In this document: positions 45,401 to 60,400 of the stretch, in pieces
How positions within the stretch are numbered: the first letter of the stretch is position 1
Layout: the number at the start of each line of letters is the position of its first letter
Assembly: GCA_028015205.1 (NCBI GenBank)
Contig: JAPWFG010000021.1
Span: 868,001-932,000 of the forward strand
Origin: Mytilisepta virgata
Taxonomy: Eukaryota; Mollusca; Bivalvia; Mytilida; Mytilidae
DNA: 64,000 bases
Direction of reading: 5' to 3'
Program-made: the position numbers and the translations under genes
Notes under the pieces: model-generated
Told to the model about the DNA's origin: nothing
Databases searched by the model: none
The model's input: only the letters and a program-made list of their open reading frames with translations

Positions 45401-48400
45401 CCGATTTTATTGCAGGGTAAAATTTTACCTTTATTTTCTATAAGTATTTTATTTTATATAAGTATATGATAAATATTGGTATTGCAAGTAAATATCATGA
45501 TAGGTATCGTATCATGAGTTAATTTCTCACGATACTTTGGCTTTGTAATGAATTCTATGAGTGTGTGACAGCAAAATAATATATTCTCTCTTCATTTATA
45601 TCTTTGACCTGTGTACTGTAGGTCCATCAGTTGTCATCATACAGTTGCCTCAATAGCATCGGAATTTTTTGTCTGATTATTGATACATTCAATTGAAGGT
45701 TTTCAATCAAAGCCTAGTAATTAGAAATGAACTACAGAAATCTACATTAATATCTCTGTTTATCCATCATTAAAAAAACACCTATTTTTGAGGAAATTTG
45801 AAAAAGTGACCAAAAAAAAATAGGTTTTTGTTGTTGGATCGTTGTTGACTTCCAGGAGATTGTCTTGTTTATGAATGGTAAATATAACAAGATGAAATAA
45901 AAGCCTGTACTTTGAGTTGTTTCTTCATTTGTTTTTCATGATTTATCAATATTCATGAAAATTGCCATTTTAAATCCAAAACCAACAACAATAACAAACT
46001 TCAAACGACCTGCCATGTTTTGACAAATATAGGACAATTTGGACCGACCACAAAGACAATTTGGCTCATCTATTGAGACAATTCGGACCATGTTTGAAAA
46101 ATTATGTTAATAAATTTTGCATATACATGGTGCAAAAAGTCGATTAAATTTGTTTAAAATTTTGTATTTATAACAATTATTTTCATGTTTTGGTTAGATA
46201 AACTTGTATGCTTTGAGGAATGTAAGACTCCATGGTGACAACAACTTATTAAATTCATGGTTCATGATAAATGTTGAAAATTCCGATGATGATTTTAAAA
46301 CTTCGCAAGTGACGAAAAAATAGAGATTTTAAAAAATACGTTTTCCTACGAAATACTAAAAGTGAAGAATAAATAGATTTTGCAGTACTTAACAATTAGA
46401 ATTTGAAATATTTTCTGCTAGTGATTACTTGGTAAATAAAACATTAAGATCTAAGTTTTATTTTCTGAAGCAGCTATATATGTAGATTTGTGTTGATTTT
46501 ACAGGCAATGCTAGATGTAAGTTTTGGCCATGAAGTACCAGTAGTGTTCAAACTTGTGGAGGGTACTGGTCCAGTATGTGTATCAGCACAGCAGTTGGTA
46601 GGTAAGTACAAGTATGCTTAGGGCATGGAGATTTCTTGTTTCTGAAGTAGCTGGCTATGTGTTTAGTAGTAATATTACACTTATATAATTAAGGTAAGTG
46701 CTTTGCCAGATTCCCTCTGTAGTCAGTCTAGTAGCCGCTTAACTCTGTCAGTCTGTCTGTCCATCTGTATGTTCTGCATCACGTTTAGGGGTACATACTT
46801 TGTGTAATATGTAACTCGGACTGTATTGAACCAATATTTTTAAAACTCTGCATAGTGTTTATAAACATTGAAGATGTGCACGTCCTGTTTTGGACAAATT
46901 TGACTAATTTTTACTATAAATTTTTGCATGTTGAACTTAATAGCCATTTTACTGCAATGCATGCTATGAACGGTGCATACTTTCTGTAATCTCTAACTCC
47001 GACTGTATTGAACTATTATTTTTCAAACTTTGCATAGTGTTTATATACATATGGAAGATGTGCACCTCCTAATGGGGGCAAATTTGACAAATTTTTACTA
47101 TAAATTTTTGCATGTTGAACTTAACCATTTTTGTGTTGAAGTTCAGGGTTATAAGATAAAAGAAGGGATTATGGTGTATAAATTCATGACACGAAATCCC
47201 TTTAAGGTCCATATCCTTAAAAATATAAATGCAATCATGACCTGAATAATACTAGGTAAATGGAAGCATCTTTTTATCTAAACCACATACATACTAGAGT
47301 AATAATAACTCTGCCCTGACAAACATATGATGGTGATGCAGGTCCAGACATGAAATCGGTCTTGTTAGCTGTAAATTTTCATTTTACTTTGGAAAGTAAG
47401 TACTTGAACAGATTTGACATTTAACTTGCTGTATACCATAAACTGATGAAAATTCAAGTTTTTATAGGGTTTAAGGATATTGTAGATCAAGGATACGCTC
47501 TCTGTGAAAACAAGGAACTTCACCTTACATTTGAAAATTTTAAGGTCAAGGCGAAGTAATTGAAAGTATCCTACAGTTTTCTAATTTTTTGTCAGTATGT
47601 AAAGCTAATCGAAATACATTGGAATATGAAATAAAAAAGGGGGGTACCCATACTTATTTTTTTTCTACAACCCTTTGAAAATGTGTTTTAAAATAATTTT
47701 TAACATAGGATATATAGGGAAAACGTCAATTTTTCGATAATTTTGGTCGAAAAGTCTATAAAAACCATTGATGTTAATCCTACAGTTTCTTGAAAAACTA
47801 ATATTATATTGCCTCATCCATGATGATATAAAAATATTTGGGGGTCCCCATGCTTGATTTCGTTGTATCTGCTGCTGAAGATAATATCAAGTTACTAATT
47901 TTGGTGATTTTTTTCAGACAACGTCATGACGTCCAGCGTTCGATAACGTTTATGTATTGCAGATAATAATAATAGGACAAACAAACCTTTTTCTTAATTC
48001 ATCTGATGTATATTTTTTGATTTTAACGTTTTAATTAGCTCACCTGGCCTAAAAGGCCATGTGAGCTTTTCTCATCACTTGGCGTCCGTCGTCATCGTCT
48101 GTCGTCTGTCGTCGTTAACAATTTTTCAAATATCTTCTCCTCTGAAACTACTGAATGGATTTGGATAAAACTTAGCATGATTGTTCCTTAGGGTATCCTG
48201 CACAAACTTTATGCTTCGATTTTTGATCCGTCGAAAAACATGGCCACTGTTACTAAAAATAGAACATAGGGGTCAAACAACAGTTTTTCGCAAATGTCTC
48301 AAAAATCATTAGGTTATGGCAAATTCTGGCAGGTTGAAAGTGTTCAGCATGATGAGAGCTACCTGTGTGCTTATTTTCGTGAAAATCTGTCAACTGATGT

Positions 48401-51400
48401 TAGTGTTATTGCCCTTTTTTGACATTTTTGGCTTTTTTTTATGTTATTATTTCAAAAAACTTCTCTAAAACTACTATTCAAAATCAAATGAAACTTGGTA
48501 AGATTGTTCCTTAGGGTATCCTGCAAAAAGCTAATGCTTGGATTTTTGATTGGTCGAAAAACATGTCCGCCCTTACTAAAAATAGAACATAGCGGTCAAA
48601 ATGCTGTTTTTTGCTATTCTTTCCTGAATTATAGAAATAAAATGAAGATGAAAGCTACTTTCAAGGCAAACATGGTATCCCGAGTTGAATGGTGATGATG
48701 AAAGTTTGTTTTGGACGGCCATTTTTAAAATGGCTGCCATTTTCCAGCCATTTTTTACACTTGCTCGGATTTCAACAATATTTGGTTTTTAAAGTAAACA
48801 TGGTATCCTTAGTGAATGGTGATGATGGGAATGTTGTATAACAATGATTAAACTTCATAATATGTGAGCTTTTAATTGCCATCACTTGGTGTCTGTCATA
48901 ATCGTTGTTAACAAATTTTCAAACATCTTCTCTGAAACTACCAGGGGGATTTGGATGAAACTTAGCATGATTGTTCCTGCAATATTTCCTTTTCAAGTAC
49001 AATAAAAAGCCTTAACCCACAATTTTTACATAACTTCTTTCAAACATTTTAAAAACGAAGACAACATGTAGACCAAAAGATTTATACTTGTATTTGAAGA
49101 TTAATTAAAGCTTGTATTTTGTATTATGAATCATCAGATTGACCATGACTGTATCTTAATCAAGCGTAGGGAGAACTCATGCCCATTTCTTTCCAGAGGT
49201 TCTTGAAAGGCTTTTAAAGGTATTTTCAGCATTTTACGTGACCTTTGATACTCAGTTTAATTTACAACAAACATTAATATATTGATTTAGTTTATAGTGC
49301 ATTGTTTACCAGGTAAGGGATTCAGGCTCTTGAGAGCCTCTTGTTAATTTTTTATTAATTTTTATTTATTTATTTATTGATCATTTTATTATTTATTTAT
49401 TTACTTATTTATTTTTTGCTTTCTGTAAGGAGTTGCAGATTTTATTTATTATTTGTTGAATGACAATGTTTGATTTTCATGTTGTCAATGGATGATTTGT
49501 ATTGCAACTGTATCCTTATAGTCCCTTAAAATATTAAAATAAATCACAGTGAGTCAAGTGGACCAATTGCAACTCGTTGAAAGCAACATTTTTTATTTCA
49601 AAATGCGTTAAATTTAGAGGATTTTGTCGTGATCACAAAATAAAAACTTCTAACAAAAAAGTTCTTGCATGCGAGAGATAAGCAGGAGTGTAAAGACCCG
49701 TAAGGATAATTGACGACGGAAACATTTTTCACATAGTGGGAGCTGATAATGCCTTATTTTTGCTGAAATATTCGCGGTTAAATCTCTTACAAATTAGGCC
49801 AAATCAAACTGATTTTTAGGTCGTTCGATTTCGCCGTTGCAATTTTTTTGCCGCTTCATTTAAAAATAAGAGCTGAAAATTAAAAATAAAAAGTTGTCAC
49901 CCTTAAGCTTATATTCGCCTGAAAAAACGCCATTCCGTTAGCCAAAAAAATCATTTTGCTCGCTCGTACCTATATTTACCCTTTAAAAAATCCAAAGAAT
50001 TTAACATCAGTTTTGTGTAACCAAAATAAAAAACAATTAATGTACATGCTCAATGCATCATATCATGAGATCATAAAATTAAGCTAATATCGGTCACAAT
50101 TTCAATAGATTCAGTTTAATTTGCAGTATTCAAATTCCGAAGTGGTACAAATTAATTTCAAAACCAGGCGAATTCTAAAGAACGGTGAAATTGCAAAGAC
50201 GTTTAATAAAAAATATAAGTAACAATATTTTTTTAAAAGGATAATGAGGACCGTCTTCACTTGCTTGATATTTTTTATTTCTCCATCAAAGTAAAAATGA
50301 TGTTATATGCGCAACTTGACGTCATATATGACTCATATATGCATTCGCGTTATTTACTTAGTTCACAAAAATTGATATGTTTAGTAAATTTATAGCAGTG
50401 TACACGTGATCTAAGTGTCAAAAAAGGTGATTTACGGCGTGGTAGTACACTGTACATAAATACCTAAAATTTAAACTAAGCAAATTACTTGCATAATGTT
50501 TACTGTACAAATAACAACATGTAACGTGTTACCTATGATTCTGAAACGAATTAGTCTAAATATGCCTTTACAATACAAAATAATGCTTTCGAATGCGTTT
50601 TGATAATGAAGGGACGTGTGAACGCACAATGCCTTTTGAAACGTTTCGAAAAAGTTTTGCGTTGCGTAATAACTGTACATCTGACCACACCTTGGCCTCT
50701 GACGGGGCCTCTGGAGTCAACGTCACAATGGCTACAACGTCAGACAATTAGTCGGGGACGTAATACAATGACAAGGGGCTGTTACCCTTGAAACGGTAAA
50801 CAAATGAACACTAGACGGCATTCAATTACTTCGCCTTGACCTTAAGTGAATTGAAATGCTTATACTTCAAGAGTGTTAACCATACTATTAATTTCATCCA
50901 CATTTTTAAGTTGGTTGATATGGTTTGGAACTTGCTCTGCTTTTAGGGCCATGTGATCTATTGCCTTCACTTGGCATTTGTATCTGTCGTCGTCGTAATC
51001 TTTCCTTTAAAGATCTTCTCCGCTGAAACCACTGGGCCAATTGGAACAAAACTTGGCAACAATGTTCCTTAGATGGTCCTCTTTCAGAATTATATCTGAC
51101 CTGGCCTGTCATCCAAGATGGCTGCCAAAGCTGAACATAGTTTAACATAGGACTCTATGGGAAATTTACTTTAAGATCTTCTTGTCTGAAACCAGTTGCC
51201 ACAAAACTTGGCAGCAATTGTCCTTAGGTGGTCCTCTTTCAGAATTGTATCTGATGAACCCCCCCCCCCCCCCCCCCCCCCCGCCCCCCTTTCATCCAAG
51301 ATGGCCACCAGAGCCATACATAGTTTAACATAGGACCTTGTGGTAAATTTACTTAAAGATCTTATCTGAAACCACTTGGCCAATTGGAACAAAACTTGAG

Positions 51401-54400
51401 AGCCGGTCTTTACACAATGCTTATTAGCACCAAACATAGATTGAGTTTGAATATGGGTGGGGTCACATTCACCGTTCTTGAGTTCCTTTATAAATTGAGA
51501 ATTGTCAAATTTGCCTTTTCTGCACTCTATGACTTGACTCATTAAGTTTCAAAGAGGTTTGAATTAGTACATTGACATTTATAAGCAGTGGCATCCATGT
51601 CCCATGGACACATTCTTCTTTTAAAACTATTCGATTCTATAGTACCCCCTTTCTTTTATATTGTTGTGAAGTGTGGGGTTTGGATATTTCAACGGTTGAT
51701 ACTTCTTTAATAGAAAAATTTCATATGAAATTCATAAAGGAAATTTAAGGCGTTCATTGTAAACAACTAATGCTGCATGGAAAGTCGAACTCGACGGACT
51801 ACACATGAAGTCCAAAATAAATTTTTTATGCATAAAATACTTAGATCAGTTTTAGCTCTCCTGACCCAAAGGGTTGTCTGTTAACTTTTACAAAAATCTT
51901 CTCCTTTGAAACTATTGGGCCAAATGAAACCAAACTTGGCCACAAACATTATTAGGGTATCTAGTTTAAAAAATATGTCCGATGACCCCGCCTGCCAACT
52001 AACATGGCCGACATTGCTAGAAATAGAACATTTGGGTAAATTGCAGTTTTTGTCTTATATCTCAAAAACTAAAGCATTTAGAGCAAAACTGATTGGCTAA
52101 AAATGTTCATCAGGTCAAGATATACCTGCCATGAAATGTTTAGACTAATCTGTCAACTCTTGGTTATTGCGCTTGAATTATTAATTCTAAGGACATTTTG
52201 CAGTTTTAGGTTATTATCTTGAATATTATTATAGATAAAGACAAACTGTAAACAGCAGAAATATTCAACAAAGTAAGATCTACAAATAAGTCAGCATGAC
52301 CAAAATCATTGATTGACCTCTTTATAGGAGTTTTTGTCCTTTAAAGACAGTGCCAGTGTAAACTTTCCTTTAAAGATCCATTCCTCTGAAACCAAAGGGA
52401 CAATTGGAACCAAACTTTGGTGGAATGGTCCTTGGGTGGCCCCCTTCCCAAATTATATCAGACATCCCTGACTTCCAACCGACATGGCTGCTCTTAATAA
52501 AAATAGAAAAAAGGGTTTGGAGGGTGGAGGGGGGAGGGTGAATTTAAAAAATCTATGAAACTACAAGGCGAATTGTAACCAAACTTCGTATTGGTCCTTA
52601 GAAGGTTCTCTTTTAGGATTATGTCTGATGGCCGGCAAGGCCATAACTAGTTTAACATAGGGCCCTATGGGAAAATTTATTGAAAAATCTTCTTGTCTGG
52701 AACCAGACTTGGCTGCGATGGTCCTTAGATGGTCCTCTTTCAGAATTGTGTCCAATGACCTGGACTTGTCAACCAAGATGGCCACCACAACCAAACTTAG
52801 TTTAACATAGGACCTTATGGTAAAATACATTGAAAAATCTTCGTCTGAAACCACTTGACCAATTGGAACCAGACTTGACAACAATGGTCCTTAGGAGGTC
52901 CTCTTTCAGAAATGTGTCCGATTTCCTGGACTGTGAAGCAAGATGGCCGGCACAGCCGAACTTAGTTTAACATAGGACCCTAAGGGAAATTCACTTAAAA
53001 ATCTTTTCGTCTGAAAATACTAACCCAAATGGAACTAAAGTTGGCAGCATTGGTCCTCAGATGGTCTTTCAGAATTATGTCCGAATACCTAGATTGTCAA
53101 CCAAGATTAGCAGCCACAGCCAAACTTAGTTTCATATAGGAAAATTCATTGTCTTCTTGTCTGAAACCACTTAGCCTGAGTTAGGACAAAATTTGCAGTA
53201 ATGGTCCTTAGATGGTTCTCTTTTAGAAATGTGTCCATTGACCTGGACTTGTCAATCAAGATGGCTGCCCAAGCCGAACTTAGTTTATCATAGAACCCTA
53301 TAGACAAATCAGCCAAATTGACTGTAACACTTAGATTTTCAGTTCTGCTCAAGGTGAAAGGTTAAATCCAGGTGAGCGATATAGGCTCTTGAGATGCTCT
53401 AGTTTCTTCAAAGGACACCTTGGCTTTTAAAATATTTCAAGAAACTGAATCTACAAATAAATGGTTTGAAAATACTGTATAATCCCTAAATGATTTAGGA
53501 TTTTCATATATTAAAGAAAGACAATTCTTTCAGACAGCTTCTATCATGTATAAAACAAAGAATTATAGATCAAGGCATCCAAGATCAATGTTCAAAAATA
53601 TTCAACTGCAAGAAAAATTTTACAGCAATTTTTATATAAATGCATGTCCTTATGTTAATACTCTTAAAAATAAATCTGAAAAGTCTACCTTAAGTAAAAT
53701 AAGACTAAGTGCTCATTGCCTTGAAATAGAAAAGGGTATGCACCCCCCTTGCCAATAAATGAAAGGAAATGTAAAACATGTAATAAAGATAATATAGAAG
53801 ATGAAGTTCATTTTCTTTTTCAATGCAAAGGATATACATGTACTGCCTTAAGACAATCTTTTGAACAAAAAATAAGAAATATAAATATTTCAAACAAACT
53901 TAATAACCAAATCTGGCTTGCCTGTATAGATAGTTCTTAAACTGTCCTTAAAATAACTACATCATTCATAAACAAGTGTTTCGAACTCAGATATAGTATA
54001 ATAGATTAATTTACACTATTAATGTAAGTGATTAACTACACCAATGAAAAAATTTCTTAACACAGATACTAAGAAACTTAAATGTAAGCGATCCCTAGCA
54101 GATAATTTAATTTTTGGTATTGAGCCAGGCTGCTGAATAAATGGTTTGTATGAACGAACAAAAACAAAGCCAAATTTAAGAGCAAATGAAGCTAAATGAT
54201 TATTCAACTCGATAACTTTACTCTTTGTATCAAAATCAATACGTCGAGGTAAAATAGATGAAACAATAACTTTACAATTACACACATCTTTAACTAAAAT
54301 GAATAAATTAGTATAATACTGTAATATTAAATTGCTTGATAAACCATTGCCAACGTCGTTGCAAAATGCAAAATAATGTGTGTGAACAAATTTATACGTG

Positions 54401-57400
54401 CCTTATTATCTTGAATATATTGGTAAATAGTAAAAATATTGGCAACTGGAATGGCATGAATATCTAACCAGTCAATATTAGTAATATGTTTATATTTGGA
54501 ATCCGATACTAACAAAACCATTTTTTCTCTTCCTGAGAACATTTATAACAAAATTGAACTTGCCATGGCCTTTGAAATGGAAAGTTTGTCATCAAATTCA
54601 AATTCTAAATAAATTTTGTATGCATCGCTATGCCAATCTCCATGAAACTGAATTAACTCTGATGTAACTTTAGAATGAAATGCCCAGCTAGCACCACCTC
54701 TGCGGAAGGAATGAGATGAGTTTAACTTTGGATCTAGTTTACAAAAAGATAAAAGTTGTCTTAACCTAGATTGAAACTTAGGGTAAGTAAGCGGCCTCTT
54801 CTTGGAACCACTTGAAATCAAAAATGCTGGATCACAACCACTAGCTGGAACTAAATTACACATATTGATAAAGGCAGAATATGGACATAACAGGGATCCC
54901 TGTATCTTAGCAAGAGGAATATCTAATTTTATCTGACCAAACTGAATCGTTTTTGACCAGAATATCTGAACTCTCAAAAAAGAATCTTCTATAATATCTC
55001 GGTATAACTGTTTGACGCATCAAACTTAGGAACTGAATCCGGAACTAAATTGGACTTTCTTGACATAAGAAAAAATGCAAATAAAGAAAAAACACCAGTA
55101 AGTTGAATCATCCGGATCTGACATCTCCAAGAATGTATGCATGTGTAAAAGAATCTGTGGAGTAATGGGTAATGCTCTACGAGGCATATGAGGGTATAAA
55201 CGGGAAATTTCTCGGTAAAGTAATTTCACACAAAACTATTTCGAGTTTTCGGTTGGAAAATCGACTAACAACAAATGCATAGATTGAACACCACAGACAT
55301 ATTTTGTATAGAGGCAACACTTTTAAATGATCTACTCAAAAATTCAATGTAAAGACAAATAATCAACTGTAGAAGATAAAGGTTTAAATTCAAAATAATT
55401 GCAAGATAAGAAATATGATATAAATTGGACTTTTAAGTTGTAATAAGTTCCTTTAACAAAAGTGACCTTTTTAGAAATGTCTGTCTTTAACTAAATTACA
55501 GAGGTGCTATAAAGAAAAATAACTCATCTGAAATCATAACTTCCTGCCAAGAATTTTCCTGAGCAAGATGTAAAAATTGTCTAGAAAATGATTCATCCAA
55601 AGTCCCCCTTGACAACAAATCTGCCAGTCTGTTTTCCTCTGAACTTAAATATCTACCCCGAATTTCAAATTCAAAAGTATCTGCAATATAACATCTCCCT
55701 CAGACAAGACTGCATGAAAATGTTCCTGCAAGCACCTGTATTTAAAACTGTCACAGAAGAAGTATTATCACAATAAATGAGAATCAATTACGTCTAACCA
55801 AACCAAAATATTTTTTTTTAATACAAAGGTGACACAAATTAACAATAGGTGAGCACATTAAATAAACTAACCAATCAGAAAAGGATAATATATATCATAT
55901 ATCGTAAACAACAACTTCTTAACAACCAGGTAAATTAGTTTTTTCGGCGGTAGAATTAAAATTTTTTGTATAAAAATTAACCAATCCTATTGATTTTCAA
56001 GGTCAAAGGTCAAGGTCACAGTGGAGCTTGTAAATTCTTTACACTCTTGTGAACACACATGTACAAATTTCAGGGTCAGATTTGTTCATGTCGAGGGGAT
56101 GCTACGCTTCACATTGCCCTTGTTATATATTATGTACATTGGGCCTGTGCAATTACATTTATTATGTGCTTGTGCCAATAAACATATTTGTATTTATTTT
56201 TACATTGAGTCTAAGGGAGACATTGAGCTGTTTAAAAATGTCAAAAAATATTATGGTGCAGAAAGAAAAGGGCAGGTAGTGTAGCCAGAATTATGTCTTG
56301 TTTTTGTCCTGTCCGTCTGTCACAAAAGTTTGTGAACATATGGTGAAAGTTATCTCCCACAGTCAGACTGGAATTGATTGAAACTTGACAGAACTGATGT
56401 GTACTTGGCACTTCATTACATTTTTTGTATGGGATTGATTTTTATACGCTCGTCTTTATAGACGGGATGTATTATGGTATACTGTTGTCGGTCGTTCACA
56501 CTTCGGACAATAACCCAAAAAATGCTTTGAACAATTTTCATTGGTGAATTATTTATATCTATTGACATAAGTTCCCTTTCTACATTTAAAAATTTCCAAT
56601 TTTACATTTTGGAGTTACGGGACTTTATTCATAAAAAGAAGGGGGGATTTTCCAGTTTTCGGACAATAATTCAAAAACTGAGCAATTTTCATGAAACTTG
56701 TTTGTATCTATGGACGTAAGCTCACTTTTGGTTTTTTTTTTGGATAAATTTCCGATATGACATTTCGGAGTTATGACACTTTATTCATTGAAAAGTCGTT
56801 GAAAAACTGTCAATTTTGGACGGTTATGGAATTTTATTCGTTCAAAGACAAATCGTTGAAAATGGTCAATTTGTCATGCATAGGTGAAAAATCAAGGCCA
56901 CAGACTTAGTTATACTTGTGATAGCAACTTGTGGTAACCTTTATAGTGCAAAAATATTCATGTTTTGTGTCAATGGGTACCACTGTGTTTGCAGTGCTCA
57001 AAGCATTTCTAATTGATCATATAAATTCATTTAAAGCACAAAGACAAGCTAAAAGGGTGACAGGCGTGTCATGCGCTCATGGCGCAGCTTTTTATTTTGG
57101 TTTCCCTTACCAAAATATACTTTGATATTTGTACATATGAGGAAGTTTGTGGAAGACAAGATTTTGGGGTTTTCCTAACATGGCATTACTATATATGCCA
57201 CAATGTTCAAAACCTTAAGTGCAACCCTTGATATTAAAGTTGGTATCTTGATACTTTGTGCCCTGTGATAGTCTTTCTATAATCATTGTATAACCATCGT
57301 TGGAAGACATTTTAGACATTCCAGCAATTGTCAAGATGAACAGCAATAAAATCGCTTGCAATTCCATACATGCATCTGTCTGTCTATCTGATTTGGTCTA

Positions 57401-60400
57401 ATCTAAAAAATTGAATATATAATTATAAATCTAAAAAAAAAATCTACCTGTTGTTTCTTTTAATCATAATTACTTTCTTTTTCAATGCTGAAATGTTTTC
57501 AGTCTTCCACAGGAGCAGATTTTTTGTTTTTATATGCATTGGATTTTTACATTAAATATGAATTCCCAACAAAAAAATGCAAAATTCTCTTGATCTATGC
57601 AAGTTAATTGAGCGATGTTTACTTTATTCAGAATTGTAATAGAGCCACAAGATTTTTCACCACAATGAAAGAATTCTCTTTTTATAGAATATCCTGATGA
57701 TAGAAATGCATCTCAAGATGAGTCAGAATTGGAATGTACAGAGGATGAATTAGAAGAGGAAGAGGATGATGAAGAATCACCTAAAAAACCAACAAAAAAA
57801 CGAAAAGCACCATCACAGAAATCTGCAAAATCAAAAGTAAGTTTTCATTCTGAATCTTGACCTTGATTATAACCCAACTCGCAAATTTTGTTCATATTTG
57901 GTATCATGGTTTTGGGATGACCTATACATCATATTTTACAGATTTCACAGTTGATAGATTTTTGCAAGAGTTACACAGCATGCCCATTTATGTAGTGCAG
58001 TACATTTGTCACTTAGAAAATACTGTTTGAACATACAAAATTTTGATCCTAAGCATGCATGCACACACAAATTTGTATAATTGCTAGTAGGTGTAACTTG
58101 CATAAAAACCAGTTATTTATAGAATGACAGACAGGTTTTCTGAAATTGAGCCAATCAGAACGTTTCATTTTGAATTCTTTGCTCATCAGGTGTAAGAACC
58201 AATTTCTTTGGATGTTCAGCAGAAAATGAACCAATTGTATTATATTTCTCAAAGAGTTTGGAAATTGCAAAGAACACTTGAGTTAAAGCATGCAGTGATC
58301 CATGAAAGATCTTTTCTTCTCCATGTCAAGGGTGAACAATGACAGGTAAACACAAAGTCTTAGAGGGTATATATGTAGCCCTGAAATATACAAGTAAAGG
58401 GTACATGTACCTTCAAAGCAATAAATCAGTGGTATATATGCTGGTAAAACTCATTTTCATATACTTTTGTCTGAATACCTTGTCTCATTCGTATTTTGGT
58501 GGATTTTGCTCATATTTGGTATGGTGGTTGGGCATGACCTGAACATGTGCATATTTTATGGATTTCATCATTGATTTTGGCAAGACCAATAACCTTATCA
58601 TATCTTTTGACTGACTATCTTGTGTAAGCACAGGTAGCTATTCATCGTAAGGCAGATTTTTTCATGTTTAGTATCTAAGCTTAATTTCCCTATTCGAATT
58701 CAGCTCTTTATTTGTCCATACCCAAATTTTGTATGCAACTAGTAATTTTTCTTTTGGTGGACTTCGTTCATATTTTGACTGGTGGACATAGTCTGACATG
58801 TCATTTCAATATGTCAAGAATCGTGTAGGATCTATATCTTCAGAAGTCCTAAATTGTTCACCATTGCTAGGTATATCTTGAATTATATTGAAATCTCTAC
58901 ATGGAAGGTTCAAGTCTCATTCTTACTTGACGTCGCATATCATAGGTCCATGTTCAAAAATCCTCTACACTCGTCAGTTTTTAGAACCACTCAGAGTTCA
59001 ATTTGATAATTTGTATGTTGACAGCATTGAAAAGATGCACATCACTCATTAAATGTGCAAACTATTAAGTTAAATTACAAAGTAGGATGCTTGTAAGTGG
59101 GACCCTCGAAAACTGGTTCAGTCTCAGAGGTATCTTGTTAACTATATATAATACAGTGACAAGGGCCAATTTTAAGTTTTTGTAACAATAGAAATATAGG
59201 GTTTGTTGTGTAGATAATCCTGAAATGGAATTTAAGAGTTTGTTAGCATGCTTTATGGAAATTGGATAAACTTGTCAAAAGGTCTGTTACAAGTTATTAC
59301 AATTTTGATCTTGGACATATCAAAATAACTGAAAAATAGTCATTTTAATTGGTCATGATAAACCATATATGCATGTCCAATTTTATCCAAATATGTGAAA
59401 ATAAGGAAAGATATAAAAGTCCAGAAAAATGATATAAAGATAGTCCTCACTTCCATCTTCATTGTTTTTCATTAAAATGAGAGAAAACTTATTTTTTTAG
59501 AAAAAAGGGAAGATGGAAGTGAGAAGAAGCGATACAGATGAAGAGGTAGGAAAATTTAGTATGATTTTTATGAAATTGATTAGTATACTTCAATTACATG
59601 TAATATTACTGGGATATACTACAATTTACATTTCTCCAAAGAAAATCAGTATGGCAAATTAATATTCCTTGAAAATATCTTGGTGACTATAATTTTTTAT
59701 TTCAATGAGATGGATTTTACAATTATCCCTTAACAGTCAGAAAATTGAAAAAAAGAAGGAATGTGAGGTGTAAGATTATAAGGCCAGAAAAAAAGATATG
59801 TTTGTCAAAACACGGCCGACCCAAAAAAATCCTGTCGAGTCAAATTCTTTTTTTGTATCAAATCTTTTTTTTTTTTTTTTTTGTTTCCAGATTTTTAACA
59901 TGTCCATTGGTTCCATTCCGGATGATAGTTTTATCACATCTGTGTTTTCTTCATATGTAAAGAATACTTGTTAAAAAGCGTTTTTGTGATTGTAATTATA
60001 TAGATAAATTGTTAAATAATATCAAATCTAAACTTCGTCCGGTCAAAATGGCTCCAAAATATTGAATTTTAAAAATATGGGATTGTTTTTGGTATTACGA
60101 TTGGGGATGAATTGATATTGTACCAATTTCATGGTCAGTTGATTTTTGCAAGTGTAACATTCCTTTTCCAAGTCTATTTGTTGTCTGTACACATATTTTG
60201 TGTGTATTTTAAGTAGTCATTTATCTTTTGGCAGACTTTGTTAACATTTTATACACAGTAAATATATATGTGTGTACTGGGTATATCATAGCATGACATA
60301 ACAACCAGGGATGCGGTAATCGTAACCTGTAATCATAATCGATTGTAATTGATTACATTTGTCCGAGTAATTGACAAAATTTTCGATTACATGTAATCGT

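Noticed and set aside
51258..51290. Gly-rich minus-strand frame over the poly-C run
   Set aside because: Homopolymer artefact within a family A element.
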